64,000 bases of DNA, taken from assembly GCF_030504545.1 (NCBI RefSeq), contig NZ_JAUKWP010000006.1:258-64257 (forward strand). Reading direction: 5' to 3'. The notes below the pieces were generated by a model. That model was not told the origin of the DNA and did no database searches. It saw only the letters and a program-made list of their open reading frames with translations. Shown in pieces: positions 7,954 to 16,788 of this stretch. The DNA is from Lactobacillus sp. YT155 (GTDB lineage: Bacteria; Bacillota; Bacilli; Lactobacillales; Lactobacillaceae). How positions within the stretch are numbered: position 1 is the first letter of the stretch; each line of letters starts with the position of its first letter. The position numbers were made by a program, and so were the translations under genes.

Positions 7954-9291
7954 ATGGATGAACCAAAAGTTAACTCTGTAAATGGATATATTAAAAATAA
8001 AATTAATAGTTGGAATTTTAGTAAGAAGCAGTTATTGGAATTCATGCTTATTACTGGTAGCGCAATTTTTATGTGGACACCTATTCAAGTTAAAGATGTC
8101 CTTTATGAACCTTTTAGAGCGCATTTAGGCATTACAAATACTCAATTTGGATTACTTTTTAGTATAAACGGATTTGTTCAGATTTTTGGATATTTATTAC
8201 TTGGTTGGATCTTAGATAATGTAAATGTAAAAAAAGTAATTGCATTTGATATGACAATTTATGCTGCTATAGGAATGTTTTTAGCATTTTCAAAAAACTT
8301 ACCATTTCCTCTGTTATTAGTAATTTTTGCGGTATTTGGACTTTTTGGAGATGCATTGTATTGGCCACTTATTCAAAAAGCTACAAAGCATATTGGAGGT
8401 AGAAATAATCAAGGAAAAGCCTTTAGTTTACAGGGATTGTTTCGAGCTTTAGGTGGGGCACTCATTAATAGTTTAAGTGTGTTGATATTTACCACAATTG
8501 GTGGAGTTTATTTTGGAATTGGCGTAGCTATGATGGTTAATTGTATAATGTCAATTTCTTTCGCTATTTTCCTATACATTAAAATGCCAAATGATTTTTT
8601 GAAAGATGATGAAATAATTGAAGAATCTGAAAATGAAGTAAATGATAAATCATCAATAAAAAAAGTCCTAATTGTATTGAAATATCCAGTTGTTTGGTTA
8701 ACTGGATTAGGATCTGCTTGTATTTATGTAGTTGGTATTGGTGTATATACATACTACTTACCATTTCTTCAACATATTTACTCAGTACCTGTATCAGTAG
8801 TTGGAATGATAGGTTCTATCTCAGGTCTTTTAGGAATGGTAATTGGACCTATTTCGGGAATTGTGTCAGATAAATTCTTCAAGAATAGCGCTTCTTGGAT
8901 GTCAATTTGCTACTTGATACTTATAGGAACTATTTTAGGTGTTATGGTTATGCCTAAAGGAAACAGCTTTGTTATGTATGGAGTAGTAGGATTAGTATCA
9001 TCAATGATTGGTGTTATTTTAGTTAAGTCAATCTACTACTCCCCACTAGGAGAATATGGAATTGATGATAATATCTCGGCCACAGCTATGTCTGTTGCGT
9101 CTTTTATAGGTTATAGCCCTAACTTCTTCGCTTATCCGTTGATTGGAAGTATCCTAGATTCATATGCAACTGGAAAAGCTTATAGAATAATATTTATAGT
9201 TTTCTTAATTTCAGGAATTTTAGGATTTATTATTAATTTAATCAATTCATATCAAATTAAAAAACATATAAAAAAACAAGCTAATGCATAA
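7954..9291 (+). CDS. MFS transporter, probable oligosaccharide/mannoside importer
   Basis: A 445-residue integral membrane protein with about 12 predicted hydrophobic helices and a cytoplasmic central loop rich in acidic residues (DDEIIEESENEVNDK, about residue 215). The pattern LLLGWILDNVNVKKVIAFD after helix 2 matches the MFS loop 2-3 motif. The ATG at 7954 is chosen because GGAG (7941-7944) is 9 nt upstream; ATGs at 7945 and 7948 are too close. Its place between the MBL gene and GH125 suggests it brings in the substrate that the two cytosolic mannosidases trim. Specificity is inference. Confidence 0.82.
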   Translation: MDEPKVNSVNGYIKNKINSWNFSKKQLLEFMLITGSAIFMWTPIQVKDVLYEPFRAHLGITNTQFGLLFSINGFVQIFGYLLLGWILDNVNVKKVIAFDMTIYAAIGMFLAFSKNLPFPLLLVIFAVFGLFGDALYWPLIQKATKHIGGRNNQGKAFSLQGLFRALGGALINSLSVLIFTTIGGVYFGIGVAMMVNCIMSISFAIFLYIKMPNDFLKDDEIIEESENEVNDKSSIKKVLIVLKYPVVWLTGLGSACIYVVGIGVYTYYLPFLQHIYSVPVSVVGMIGSISGLLGMVIGPISGIVSDKFFKNSASWMSICYLILIGTILGVMVMPKGNSFVMYGVVGLVSSMIGVILVKSIYYSPLGEYGIDDNISATAMSVASFIGYSPNFFAYPLIGSILDSYATGKAYRIIFIVFLISGILGFIINLINSYQIKKHIKKQANA

Positions 9292-9309
9292 CATAGTAGG
9301 TGAATCAAT

Positions 9310-10593
9310 ATGGTAAATAAATACACTAAAGAACAAATTTCTAACCTTGTTAAAAGTAAATATGCAAAACATCCTAAAATAGTATCTATGTTTGAAAATT
9401 GTTTCAAAAACACACTAGAAAGTACGATTACTTTCAATAGTGACGGGACTACTGCTTTTATGATTACTGGGGACATACCAGCTATGTGGCTGAGGGACTC
9501 TACCAATCAATTAAGACCGTATTTATTTACAGCAACAACTGATGAGAATCTAAAGCTAACTATTTTAAAAGTACTAAAGAAGCAATTCGAATGTATTTTA
9601 CTAGATCCATATGCAAATGCTTTTAATAATGAGGCTAATGGTAAAGGACATCAAACTGATTTTACTGAGATGAAGCCAAGTATTTGGGAGAGGAAGTATG
9701 AAATAGATTCACTTTGTTATCCTCTCCAACTTAGTTATTTATTGTGGAAAAACGTCGGTGTTACAAATCAATTTGATTCACAGTTTTTGGAAGTGCTAAA
9801 AAAAGTAATTGAAGTTTGGGAAATTGAACAAAATCATAAAAAAAATAGCAAATACACATTCGAACGTTTGAATGGAATTGAAAGTGATACATTAGCCTTT
9901 GACGGAAAAGGTACTGAAGTTGCTGAAACGGGTATGACCTGGTCGGGATTCAGACCAAGCGATGATGCTTGTAGATTCGGTTATTTAGTACCATCTAATA
10001 TGTTTGCAGTCGTAGTTTTGAATTACTCAGTGGAAATACTGTATGATTTTTTTTCCGAACAGAAGGAACTAATTGCCAGAATATTACATCTTAAAGCTAA
10101 AATTGAAGTTGGTATTGATAAATATGGCAAGGTAAATACAGAAAAATTTGGAGATTTATATGCCTATGAAGTTGATGGACTAGGTAGATATAATTTAATG
10201 GATGATGCTAATGTTCCAAGCCTTCTATCAATTCCTTACTTAGGCTTTTCGGCAGATAAGAAAGTTTATGAAAATACTAGAAACTTCGTTTTAAGTAAAA
10301 ACAACCCCTACTATTTTGAAGGGGAAATTGCTAAAGGAATTGGAAGTCAACACACACCCAAGAACTATATTTGGCATATAGCACTTGCAATTCAAGGGTT
10401 AACATCTAATAAGAATGATGAAATTGAAAGAATTATTAGTTATTTTGAAAACACAGATGCCGGAACTAACTTAGTTCATGAAGGGTTTAATAAAGATAAT
10501 CCATCTTTATATACCAGAGAATGGTTTTCATGGTCTAATGCAGTATTTGTAGAATTCATACTTAGCACTATTGGAATTGAATTAACATATTGA
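9310..10593 (+). CDS. GH125 family exo-alpha-1,6-mannosidase
   Basis: A 427-residue GH125 (formerly DUF1237) enzyme. Family hallmarks: ITGDIPAMWLRDSTNQLRPY (about residues 53-72), MTWSGFRPSDDACRFGYLVP (about 214-233) and a C-terminal TREWFSWSNAVFVEF. Characterised members remove non-reducing alpha-1,6-linked mannose by inversion. There is no signal peptide, so the enzyme is cytoplasmic. With the GH92 enzyme it covers both alpha-1,2 and alpha-1,6 linkages, the pair needed for high-mannose N-glycan or yeast-mannan fragments. It follows the MFS gene by 18 bp. Confidence 0.92.
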   Translation: MVNKYTKEQISNLVKSKYAKHPKIVSMFENCFKNTLESTITFNSDGTTAFMITGDIPAMWLRDSTNQLRPYLFTATTDENLKLTILKVLKKQFECILLDPYANAFNNEANGKGHQTDFTEMKPSIWERKYEIDSLCYPLQLSYLLWKNVGVTNQFDSQFLEVLKKVIEVWEIEQNHKKNSKYTFERLNGIESDTLAFDGKGTEVAETGMTWSGFRPSDDACRFGYLVPSNMFAVVVLNYSVEILYDFFSEQKELIARILHLKAKIEVGIDKYGKVNTEKFGDLYAYEVDGLGRYNLMDDANVPSLLSIPYLGFSADKKVYENTRNFVLSKNNPYYFEGEIAKGIGSQHTPKNYIWHIALAIQGLTSNKNDEIERIISYFENTDAGTNLVHEGFNKDNPSLYTREWFSWSNAVFVEFILSTIGIELTY

Positions 10594-10615
10594 ACAATCA
10601 TTTGGAGGAATATAA

Positions 10616-11485
10616 ATGGTTTCAGAAATTTTATTAGGTGGTATAGAAGCAGGTGGAACAAAATTTGTCTGCGCTGTTGCTAATAAGGATTTAGAAATAA
10701 TTGAAAAAAAGAGAATAGCTACAACGTCACCACAAGAAACACTTAAAAAAGTAAAGAATTTTTTTGATAGTTATAAGATAAGTGCTTTGGGTGTAGGTGC
10801 TTTTGGGCCAATCACGATTAATAAAAAAAGTACTGATTTTGGAAAAATTGGTTCTACTCCAAAAAAAGGATGGGAAAACTTTAATATAGTAGAAGCGCTC
10901 CAAAAAAATATAAAAGTACCCGTTTACTTAAGTACGGACGTAAATGCAGCTGCTTTAGGAGAAAAGACTCTAGGAGCTGGAAAAGATAAAGCAAACTGTA
11001 TATACATTACAGTGGGAACTGGAATTGGTGCAGGAGTGATAGTTAATAATGAAATCTTCTCGGGTATGCATCATCCTGAGATGGGTCATATTTATATAAA
11101 AAGGCTGGAAAGAGATAGTTACGAAGGTAATTGCCCTTACCACAAAGATTGCTTCGAAGGAATTGCGGCTGGTCCAACCGTCGAAGCCAGAACTGGGATG
11201 AAAGGTCAGGATTTATCTGATGATAATCCAGTTTGGGAAATTATTTCTGAATATATTGCAGAAGGGTTAGTGAACTATACATTGTCATTCTCTCCAGAGA
11301 TAATTATCTTAGGAGGAGGAGTGATGGGGAAAAAATTCTTAGTCGGGTTAATAAGACAAAAGTTTAATGAGTTGATGAATGACTATGCATTAACCCCTAA
11401 GATTAATGATTATATAGTTCCATGTGCTTTAGGAAATGATAGTGGTATATTAGGATCACTGATACTTGCTCAAGAAGGTGAGTAG
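10616..11485 (+). CDS. ROK family sugar kinase (fructokinase/mannokinase-like)
   Basis: A 289-residue ROK kinase. The ATP-binding GGIEAGGTKFVCAVA is at the N-terminus, and the sugar-binding segment with the ROK zinc cluster is HPEMGHIYIKRLERD...CPYHKDCFEG (about residues 154-182: His, Cys, His, Cys). This subgroup includes ScrK-type fructokinases, several of which also phosphorylate mannose. Here it is the last gene of the mannoside operon, so phosphorylation of released mannose to mannose-6-phosphate is the natural reading. ManA at 19340 would then give fructose-6-phosphate. GGAGG precedes the ATG; a terminator follows. Confidence 0.88.
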   Translation: MVSEILLGGIEAGGTKFVCAVANKDLEIIEKKRIATTSPQETLKKVKNFFDSYKISALGVGAFGPITINKKSTDFGKIGSTPKKGWENFNIVEALQKNIKVPVYLSTDVNAAALGEKTLGAGKDKANCIYITVGTGIGAGVIVNNEIFSGMHHPEMGHIYIKRLERDSYEGNCPYHKDCFEGIAAGPTVEARTGMKGQDLSDDNPVWEIISEYIAEGLVNYTLSFSPEIIILGGGVMGKKFLVGLIRQKFNELMNDYALTPKINDYIVPCALGNDSGILGSLILAQEGE

Positions 11486-11492
11486 ATAAATA

Positions 11493-11524
11493 AAAAAACA
11501 TCTACATTTTGTAGATGTTTTTTA
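11493..11524. terminator. Bidirectional terminator between the ROK kinase and ABC-F genes
   Basis: AAAAAACATCTAC / GTAGATGTTTTTT around ATTTT. It serves the convergent kinase and ABC-F genes and overlaps the ABC-F stop. Confidence 0.85.
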
Positions 11525-13420
11525 TATTTCTTCCAATTCTTCACTTTTTTCTGCCCATTTTGTTTCTAAATCGGGTAATTTATCCCGGAGTTCATCAAGT
11601 TCTTTTTTGAAATTAGACATTTTTTCGTAGTCATTAACCAGTTCTTCATCAAACATTGAATCATTTATTTCGTTGATGCGAGTTTCAATTTGATCAATTT
11701 GTTTTTCAAGCTCATCAACCTCTCGTTGGACTTTTCGAACTTGACTTTGCTTTTGTTTACTTTCTTCATAACTGAGTTTTTGTTCGGATTCTTGTTTATG
11801 GATAGAAACTTGAGCAGCAGAATCTGTTTCTTGATGTTTCTTTTCCAAATAATAATCGTAAGCACCAAGATAAATTTTGCTACCTTCTGGTGTGATTTCA
11901 ACAATTTTAGTAGCAAGAGTATTAAGTAAATAACGGTCATGTGACACAAAAAGTAAGGTTCCGTCAAAATCAATTAGAGCATCTTCAAGTACTTCTTTAC
12001 TGTCGATGTCCAAATGGTTAGTCGGCTCATCCATGATTAAGAAATTATCATGTTCCATATTGAGTTTAGTCAATGATAGCCGAGCGCGTTCACCACCAGA
12101 AAGTGACGATACAAGCTTAGTGACATCATCACCTCTGAATAGGAATGAACCGAGAATATTACGAACTTCTTGTTCAGACATTAGGGGATGTTCATCATGG
12201 ATTTGTGAAAACACGGTTTTCTTATTATCTAGATTTTCAATATTTTGGTCATAATATCCAGTATCAACATTAGCACCAAAGAAAACTTCGCCGCGTAATG
12301 CAGGAATGATTTTCAAAATGGTCTTTAGAAGAGTAGATTTTCCCACACCATTTTTTCCAATAATTCCAATTCGTTCTTCTTTTTTTACATCAAAATTAAT
12401 CGGCTCTGACATTATGTGTTCAGTATCATAACCGACAGCTAAGTCTTTAACTGCAAGAACTTCTTTTCCACTCGGCTTATTGGCAGAGAACCGGAATTTT
12501 GCGGAACTCATATCACCTTCAGGACGTTCTAGACGTTCCATTTTTTCTAATTGCTTACGACGACTTTGAGCGCGCTTGGTAGTGGAAGCACGAACGATAT
12601 TCTTATCAACAAATTCTTGCAACTTCTTGATTTCTTCTTGTTGTTGTTGATAGTTCTTCCAAGCAAGTTCTTGATTCTTCTTTTTTTCTTGTAAATAAAA
12701 ACTATAGTTACCAGAATAATGAGTACTCTTATGATGGTCGATCTCCACGACTTCATTAACAACTTTATCTAAGAAATATTGGTCATGAGACACAATTAGC
12801 AAGGCACCATCATAACCACGCAAATAATTCTCTAGCCATTCAAGGGTTTCAATGTCTAGATGGTTAGTCGGTTCGTCTAATAGTAATAAATCATGATGTT
12901 CTAATAACATTTTGGCGAGGGCCAAACGAGATTTTTCCCCACCGGATAAAGTAGAAATTTCTTTGTCATGAGTACTTTCTGGAAATGAAAATCCCGCTAA
13001 GACAGAACGGATTTCAGCTTCATAGCCGTAACCATTGTTATTCTTGAAGTCATTTTGAAGTTGATCATAATATTTTAGTTGTTCAGGATCATCAGTCATA
13101 TTGGCTTCGAGTTCACGTAATTCTTTTTCTTGATCTTGTTGTTCTTTGAAGACAGACAACATTTCTTGATAAATGGTCTTAGAAGTATCTAGACCTGATG
13201 ATTGTTCTAAATAGCCAATACTAAGATTCTTTCGCTTAGAAATTTCACCTTCATCGGTAGGATTAATTCCAGCAATTATTTTTAGGAGTGTGGACTTACC
13301 GACACCGTTACGACCAACCAAGCCAATACGAGAATTGTCTTGAATTGAGAAGGTTATATTAGAAAATAATTTTTCAACGCCGAAGAATCTAGCAGCATTA
13401 TTTACTTGTAATAAAATCAA
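11522..13420 (-). CDS. ABC-F family ATPase (YdiF-like ribosome-associated protein)
   Basis: A 632-residue protein with two ABC ATPase domains and no membrane segments. It has Walker A motifs GRNGVGKST (about residue 36) and GKNGVGKST, two signatures LSGGEKSRLALAK and LSGGERARLSLTK, and two LLDEPTNHLD/MDEPTNHLD Walker B motifs. The linker has the lysine/arginine-rich P-site tRNA interaction region, and the C-terminus is coiled-coil. ABC-F proteins act on translating ribosomes. The start is TTG at 13420 with AGGAG 8 nt upstream; an in-frame ATG at 13480 gives a 20-residue leader with no family resemblance. It is divergent from rex, a common arrangement in lactobacilli. Nothing suggests an antibiotic-resistance subtype. 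Confidence 0.9.
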   Translation of the reverse strand: MILLQVNNAARFFGVEKLFSNITFSIQDNSRIGLVGRNGVGKSTLLKIIAGINPTDEGEISKRKNLSIGYLEQSSGLDTSKTIYQEMLSVFKEQQDQEKELRELEANMTDDPEQLKYYDQLQNDFKNNNGYGYEAEIRSVLAGFSFPESTHDKEISTLSGGEKSRLALAKMLLEHHDLLLLDEPTNHLDIETLEWLENYLRGYDGALLIVSHDQYFLDKVVNEVVEIDHHKSTHYSGNYSFYLQEKKKNQELAWKNYQQQQEEIKKLQEFVDKNIVRASTTKRAQSRRKQLEKMERLERPEGDMSSAKFRFSANKPSGKEVLAVKDLAVGYDTEHIMSEPINFDVKKEERIGIIGKNGVGKSTLLKTILKIIPALRGEVFFGANVDTGYYDQNIENLDNKKTVFSQIHDEHPLMSEQEVRNILGSFLFRGDDVTKLVSSLSGGERARLSLTKLNMEHDNFLIMDEPTNHLDIDSKEVLEDALIDFDGTLLFVSHDRYLLNTLATKIVEITPEGSKIYLGAYDYYLEKKHQETDSAAQVSIHKQESEQKLSYEESKQKQSQVRKVQREVDELEKQIDQIETRINEINDSMFDEELVNDYEKMSNFKKELDELRDKLPDLETKWAEKSEELEEI

Positions 13421-13500
13421 AATATTTTCTCCTGGAGTTTTATCTATGTATAATACTAACATCAATACACAAAAATTCACAAAGTTTATAGTATTGGATA

Positions 13501-13549
13501 TTGTTTTTTTACTAAGGATTAGATAAGATGAGTTTGTGAATTAGTGAAA
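13501..13549 (+). promoter_or_regulatory. rex promoter with possible Rex self-operator
   Basis: TTGTTT (13501-13506), a 17-bp spacer and TAAGAT (13524-13529) form a plausible sigma-A promoter. TTGTGAATTAGTGAAA (13534-13549) carries an exact left half TTGTGAA of the Rex consensus with a poor right half. Another half-site TTCACAA is at 13476-13482. Autoregulation is an inference. Confidence 0.4.
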
Positions 13550-13577
13550 AAATAAATTAGTGAGGAGCATTAAGACT

Positions 13578-14210
13578 ATGGAACAAAAAATCCCAAAAGC
13601 AACAATTCGTAGATTACCTCTTTATTATCGTTATTTTCAATATTTAGATGATGCAGATACTAAGAAGATCTCCTCAGCTCAATTAGCCGAGACCACTAAG
13701 ATTGATAGTGCCACTATTCGCCGTGATTTTTCATACTTTGGAGAGTTGGGAAAACGTGGATATGGATATGATGTTAAAGAACTACTAGCGTTTTTTAAGA
13801 AACTACTTAATCAAGACAAGCGCACTAACGTTGCTCTAATTGGGGTGGGTAATTTGGGACATGCGCTTCTTAACTATAATTTTTCACAAACTAATAATGT
13901 GCGTATCGCTGCAGCGTTCGATATCGATCCAAAAATTGTCGATACAGTCCAGAGCGGTGTGCCAGTTTATCGCATGGAAGAACTACATAATCAATTGAGT
14001 TTACAACAAATAGACACTGTTATTTTGTCAGTTCCTGTTGAAACTGCACAAACAACGGCTGATGAATTAGTAGAATCTGGAGTCAAAGGAATTTTGAATT
14101 TCACGCCAATTCGTATTTCAGTGCCAGATGATGTTCGTGTTCATAACGTCGACTTAGCCAATGAATTACAAACATTGATTTTCTTCTTGGATAATATGAA
14201 TCAAGAGTAG
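13578..14210 (+). CDS. rex: Redox-sensing transcriptional repressor Rex
   Basis: A 210-residue Rex protein. The N-terminal winged helix reads [19 protein letters not shown] and [20 protein letters not shown] (about 5-62). A Rossmann NAD(H) domain follows with [14 protein letters not shown] (about 85-98) and a closing domain-swapped helix ([14 protein letters not shown]). Rex represses fermentation and NADH-recycling genes until NADH rises. The start at 13578 is set by GAGGAG (13562-13567); the earlier in-frame GTG at 13560 overlaps that site. It lies in its usual neighbourhood with ABC-F and, further on, groESL. Confidence 0.96.
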   Translation: MEQKIPKATIRRLPLYYRYFQYLDDADTKKISSAQLAETTKIDSATIRRDFSYFGELGKRGYGYDVKELLAFFKKLLNQDKRTNVALIGVGNLGHALLNYNFSQTNNVRIAAAFDIDPKIVDTVQSGVPVYRMEELHNQLSLQQIDTVILSVPVETAQTTADELVESGVKGILNFTPIRISVPDDVRVHNVDLANELQTLIFFLDNMNQE

Positions 14211-14239
14211 AATCTAGGAATTAATCGTTAAAATTTAAG

Positions 14240-14275
14240 CGGGGCAGAATTCATAGAATTCAGTTCCGTTTTTTA
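14240..14275 (+). terminator. Rho-independent terminator after rex
   Basis: CGGGGCAGAATTC / GAATTCAGTTCCG arms with loop ATA, two G-U pairs and one mismatch, then six T. Confidence 0.75.
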
Positions 14276-14381
14276 TTGCAGTGGGGATGATTATTAATTG
14301 AAACCAATCTTAAAAAGGATGCGACCGCAACTTTTTTACCAGTGTGTAATTAAGTTGTCTGCGTTCATAAATAATTGCGAA

Positions 14382-14390
14382 TGCTATGAT
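14382..14390 (+). promoter_or_regulatory. Extended -10 promoter element before the PRD regulator
   Basis: TGC followed by TATGAT is an extended -10 box, 41 bp before the TTG start of the PRD regulator. No convincing -35 is visible at normal spacing, which is acceptable for an extended -10 or an activated promoter. Confidence 0.4.
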
Positions 14391-14431
14391 TACATCTGTA
14401 AGGGGTTTCAGAGAAGGGAGGTAAAGGATTC

Positions 14432-16309
14432 TTGCCGAAAACTGAGTTAAAAATGGGGCAATATATTTTAAGTCATGAAAAAGTTCATTATTCTGACTTA
14501 ACGACTGAATTTAATATTTCGCGACCAACTGTGACAAAGTATCTTAATCTATTGTCTGAGAGCATTGCTGATACCAATGTTAAGTTGGTTCGTGATAAAA
14601 CTTCAGGAATCTATTTCGAGGGCGACACTACCGATTTACAAAATGTTTTGAATGAAGAAACAGAGTATATTGTTCCTGATACTCCGGATGATCGACAAAT
14701 GTTTATCATTGCTAGGCTAATATTTAGAAAAAATCGTGTCACGATTAATCAGTTATGCCAGCAATTATACGTTAGTAAAAGAACGGTTGAATCCGATTTA
14801 ACAAAAGTTAGAAACTTTATTGCTGATAATGGTGGGTCTTTGATTAATAACAATGGTTCACTAAGTGTTGTATTACCAGAAAAAATTAAGTATCCATTCT
14901 TAATCGATGTGATCCATAAGTTCTGGGGTAACAAGTTAATGACCAGTAACCATGAGAATGTCATTTTTCCACCGATGCTCAATCAATATTTTGAGCAAGG
15001 TCAGACCAAGCAAGTTTTTAAAATTGTTGATGAATTTATCAGTCAGCATGACTATAAATTAACGGATTATGAATACGAAACCCTGGTTATATATTTGATT
15101 CTGCAATTGTCGCTTTCAAAAAATAGCAACCAGAATCAAGATTCTCCAACACAATTAGAAACCGAGACACTCGAATTAAGTAAAAAATTTCATTACGTCT
15201 TTCATTATCATTTGAATATTGAGCAACTCACATATTTGAATAACTTTATTATTCTAATTAAATTGGAGAATCGTATTCCAATTATTCACAATGAAGACTT
15301 CTCCGATTTACGAGAGAACATTCAAGAATTGTTGGATGATGATTTTGATGAGCAATTATTGGAAGGACTTTACCAACATCTATCTGGTGCTTTAAGAAGA
15401 TACAAGTTTGGTATGAAAGCCAGCAATCCTTATATAGAACAGATCAAGAGAAAATTTCCGCTGTCATTTGAAGAAGCCTTGAAACTAGTTTCAAAATTAG
15501 ATCGGAAATTAGATACTGATTTGAGTGAAGATGAAGTGGCTTTTGTTGCTTTACATTTCGAATCACATTTTGAGCGAAAAAGAACACCTGATGCTCCAGT
15601 TACTGCTGTAATCGTATGCAATACCGGAATTGGTACATCAAGATTGTTAGAAGAAAAAATCAATCAAAATATGAGAGATCAAATTACTATTGAGCGAATT
15701 TTGCGAAGTTACGAAGTGGGCGATTCAAACATTAGTGAGGATTTGATAATCTCAACCGTACCACTAGAGAATATTGAAAAACCACATGTTCTGGTCTCGC
15801 CGTTTCTAACTGATCGTGACAAACAAGAAATTAAGCGAAATATTGATTTGATTAATTCTCAAACAGAAGCTTTTGGTTATTTCTTGTCATTGTTTAAAGA
15901 TAATCTGATTTTTATTGAAGATGAGAAACTAGATTATCAAGAAGCAATTCAAAAGATGACTACTGCTGCGATTGAGAGTGATTTGGCAAATAATGATTTG
16001 ACTAAAGCTGCAATTAGTAGAGAGAACATCTCAAGTACGGCGGTGGATAACATTGCCTTACCACATGCCGATACACAATTTGTTAAGCAGCCGTTCATCG
16101 CCATTATGATTTCCAAAAAAGGAATTAAGTGGATGAATGAGAATGTCAAAGTTGCCTTTTTCATGGGAATGAATGATCAAACAAGTTTATATATTCGAAA
16201 AATTTATCATTATCTCAATGAGATTATTGAAGATAAAGAAAGAATATACGAATTAGAGAATTCCCAAAGTACCACTGAAGTTTTAAAAATATTAACTGGA
16301 GATAAATAA
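14432..16309 (+). CDS. PRD-containing PTS-responsive transcriptional regulator (fructose-type locus)
   Basis: A 625-residue BglG/ManR-type activator. In order: helix-turn-helix YSDLTTEFNISRPTVTKYLN (about 20-39), a second HTH INQLCQQLYVSKRTVESDL (about 106-124), two PRD domains (about 180-400, regulated by His phosphorylation), an EIIB-Gat-like domain with its cysteine in VIVCNTGIGTSRLLEE (about 392), and a C-terminal EIIA-2 domain with the phospho-His in IALPHADTQF. It starts with TTG after AAGGGAGGT. It ends exactly where the IIA gene begins, so it is part of the operon and probably activates it according to PTS flux. Confidence 0.9.
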   Translation: MPKTELKMGQYILSHEKVHYSDLTTEFNISRPTVTKYLNLLSESIADTNVKLVRDKTSGIYFEGDTTDLQNVLNEETEYIVPDTPDDRQMFIIARLIFRKNRVTINQLCQQLYVSKRTVESDLTKVRNFIADNGGSLINNNGSLSVVLPEKIKYPFLIDVIHKFWGNKLMTSNHENVIFPPMLNQYFEQGQTKQVFKIVDEFISQHDYKLTDYEYETLVIYLILQLSLSKNSNQNQDSPTQLETETLELSKKFHYVFHYHLNIEQLTYLNNFIILIKLENRIPIIHNEDFSDLRENIQELLDDDFDEQLLEGLYQHLSGALRRYKFGMKASNPYIEQIKRKFPLSFEEALKLVSKLDRKLDTDLSEDEVAFVALHFESHFERKRTPDAPVTAVIVCNTGIGTSRLLEEKINQNMRDQITIERILRSYEVGDSNISEDLIISTVPLENIEKPHVLVSPFLTDRDKQEIKRNIDLINSQTEAFGYFLSLFKDNLIFIEDEKLDYQEAIQKMTTAAIESDLANNDLTKAAISRENISSTAVDNIALPHADTQFVKQPFIAIMISKKGIKWMNENVKVAFFMGMNDQTSLYIRKIYHYLNEIIEDKERIYELENSQSTTEVLKILTGDK

Positions 16310-16774
16310 ATGTCTAACGAAGTATTATTAAAAGATTGCGTTCTAGTTGATTTGAACGTTAGTCCTGCAGAAAAAAATGCCGCTTTAAAAGAAATATCTA
16401 ACCAATTAGGTAATGCTTTAAGTGTGCCAGCTACACAAATTGAAGAAGGATTGTTGAAACGTGAAGAAGAAGGAACCACTGGCTTCACTGATGGTTTCGC
16501 TATTCCTCATACTCAAGTTCCTGATTTAAAAGATGTCAGAATTGGTGTGGTTACTTTTGAGAACTCAATTGCTTGGGAATCATTAGATGGTCAAGATATT
16601 GAGATTGCTATTGTGTTATTAACACCTCAAGCAGAAGGTAATCAAGAACACTTGAAATTACTATCACTACTTTCAAGAAAACTTATGAACGAAGATTTCG
16701 TGAAAGAAATTAAGGAAAATAAACACAATCAAGACGCACTATTCGACTTAATCGCTGAAATAGTGAACAAATAA
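16310..16774 (+). CDS. PTS EIIA component, fructose/mannitol family
   Basis: A 154-residue EIIA type-2 protein. The phosphorylated histidine lies in GFAIPHTQVPDLKD (about residue 66). It accepts phosphate from HPr and passes it to the EIIB of the next gene. The ATG directly follows the TAA of the regulator. Full length for the family. The cognate sugar cannot be named from the sequence; fructose, mannose derivatives or mannosylglycerate are all possible. Confidence 0.9.
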   Translation: MSNEVLLKDCVLVDLNVSPAEKNAALKEISNQLGNALSVPATQIEEGLLKREEEGTTGFTDGFAIPHTQVPDLKDVRIGVVTFENSIAWESLDGQDIEIAIVLLTPQAEGNQEHLKLLSLLSRKLMNEDFVKEIKENKHNQDALFDLIAEIVNK

Positions 16775-16788
16775 AAGGGAGAGACATT

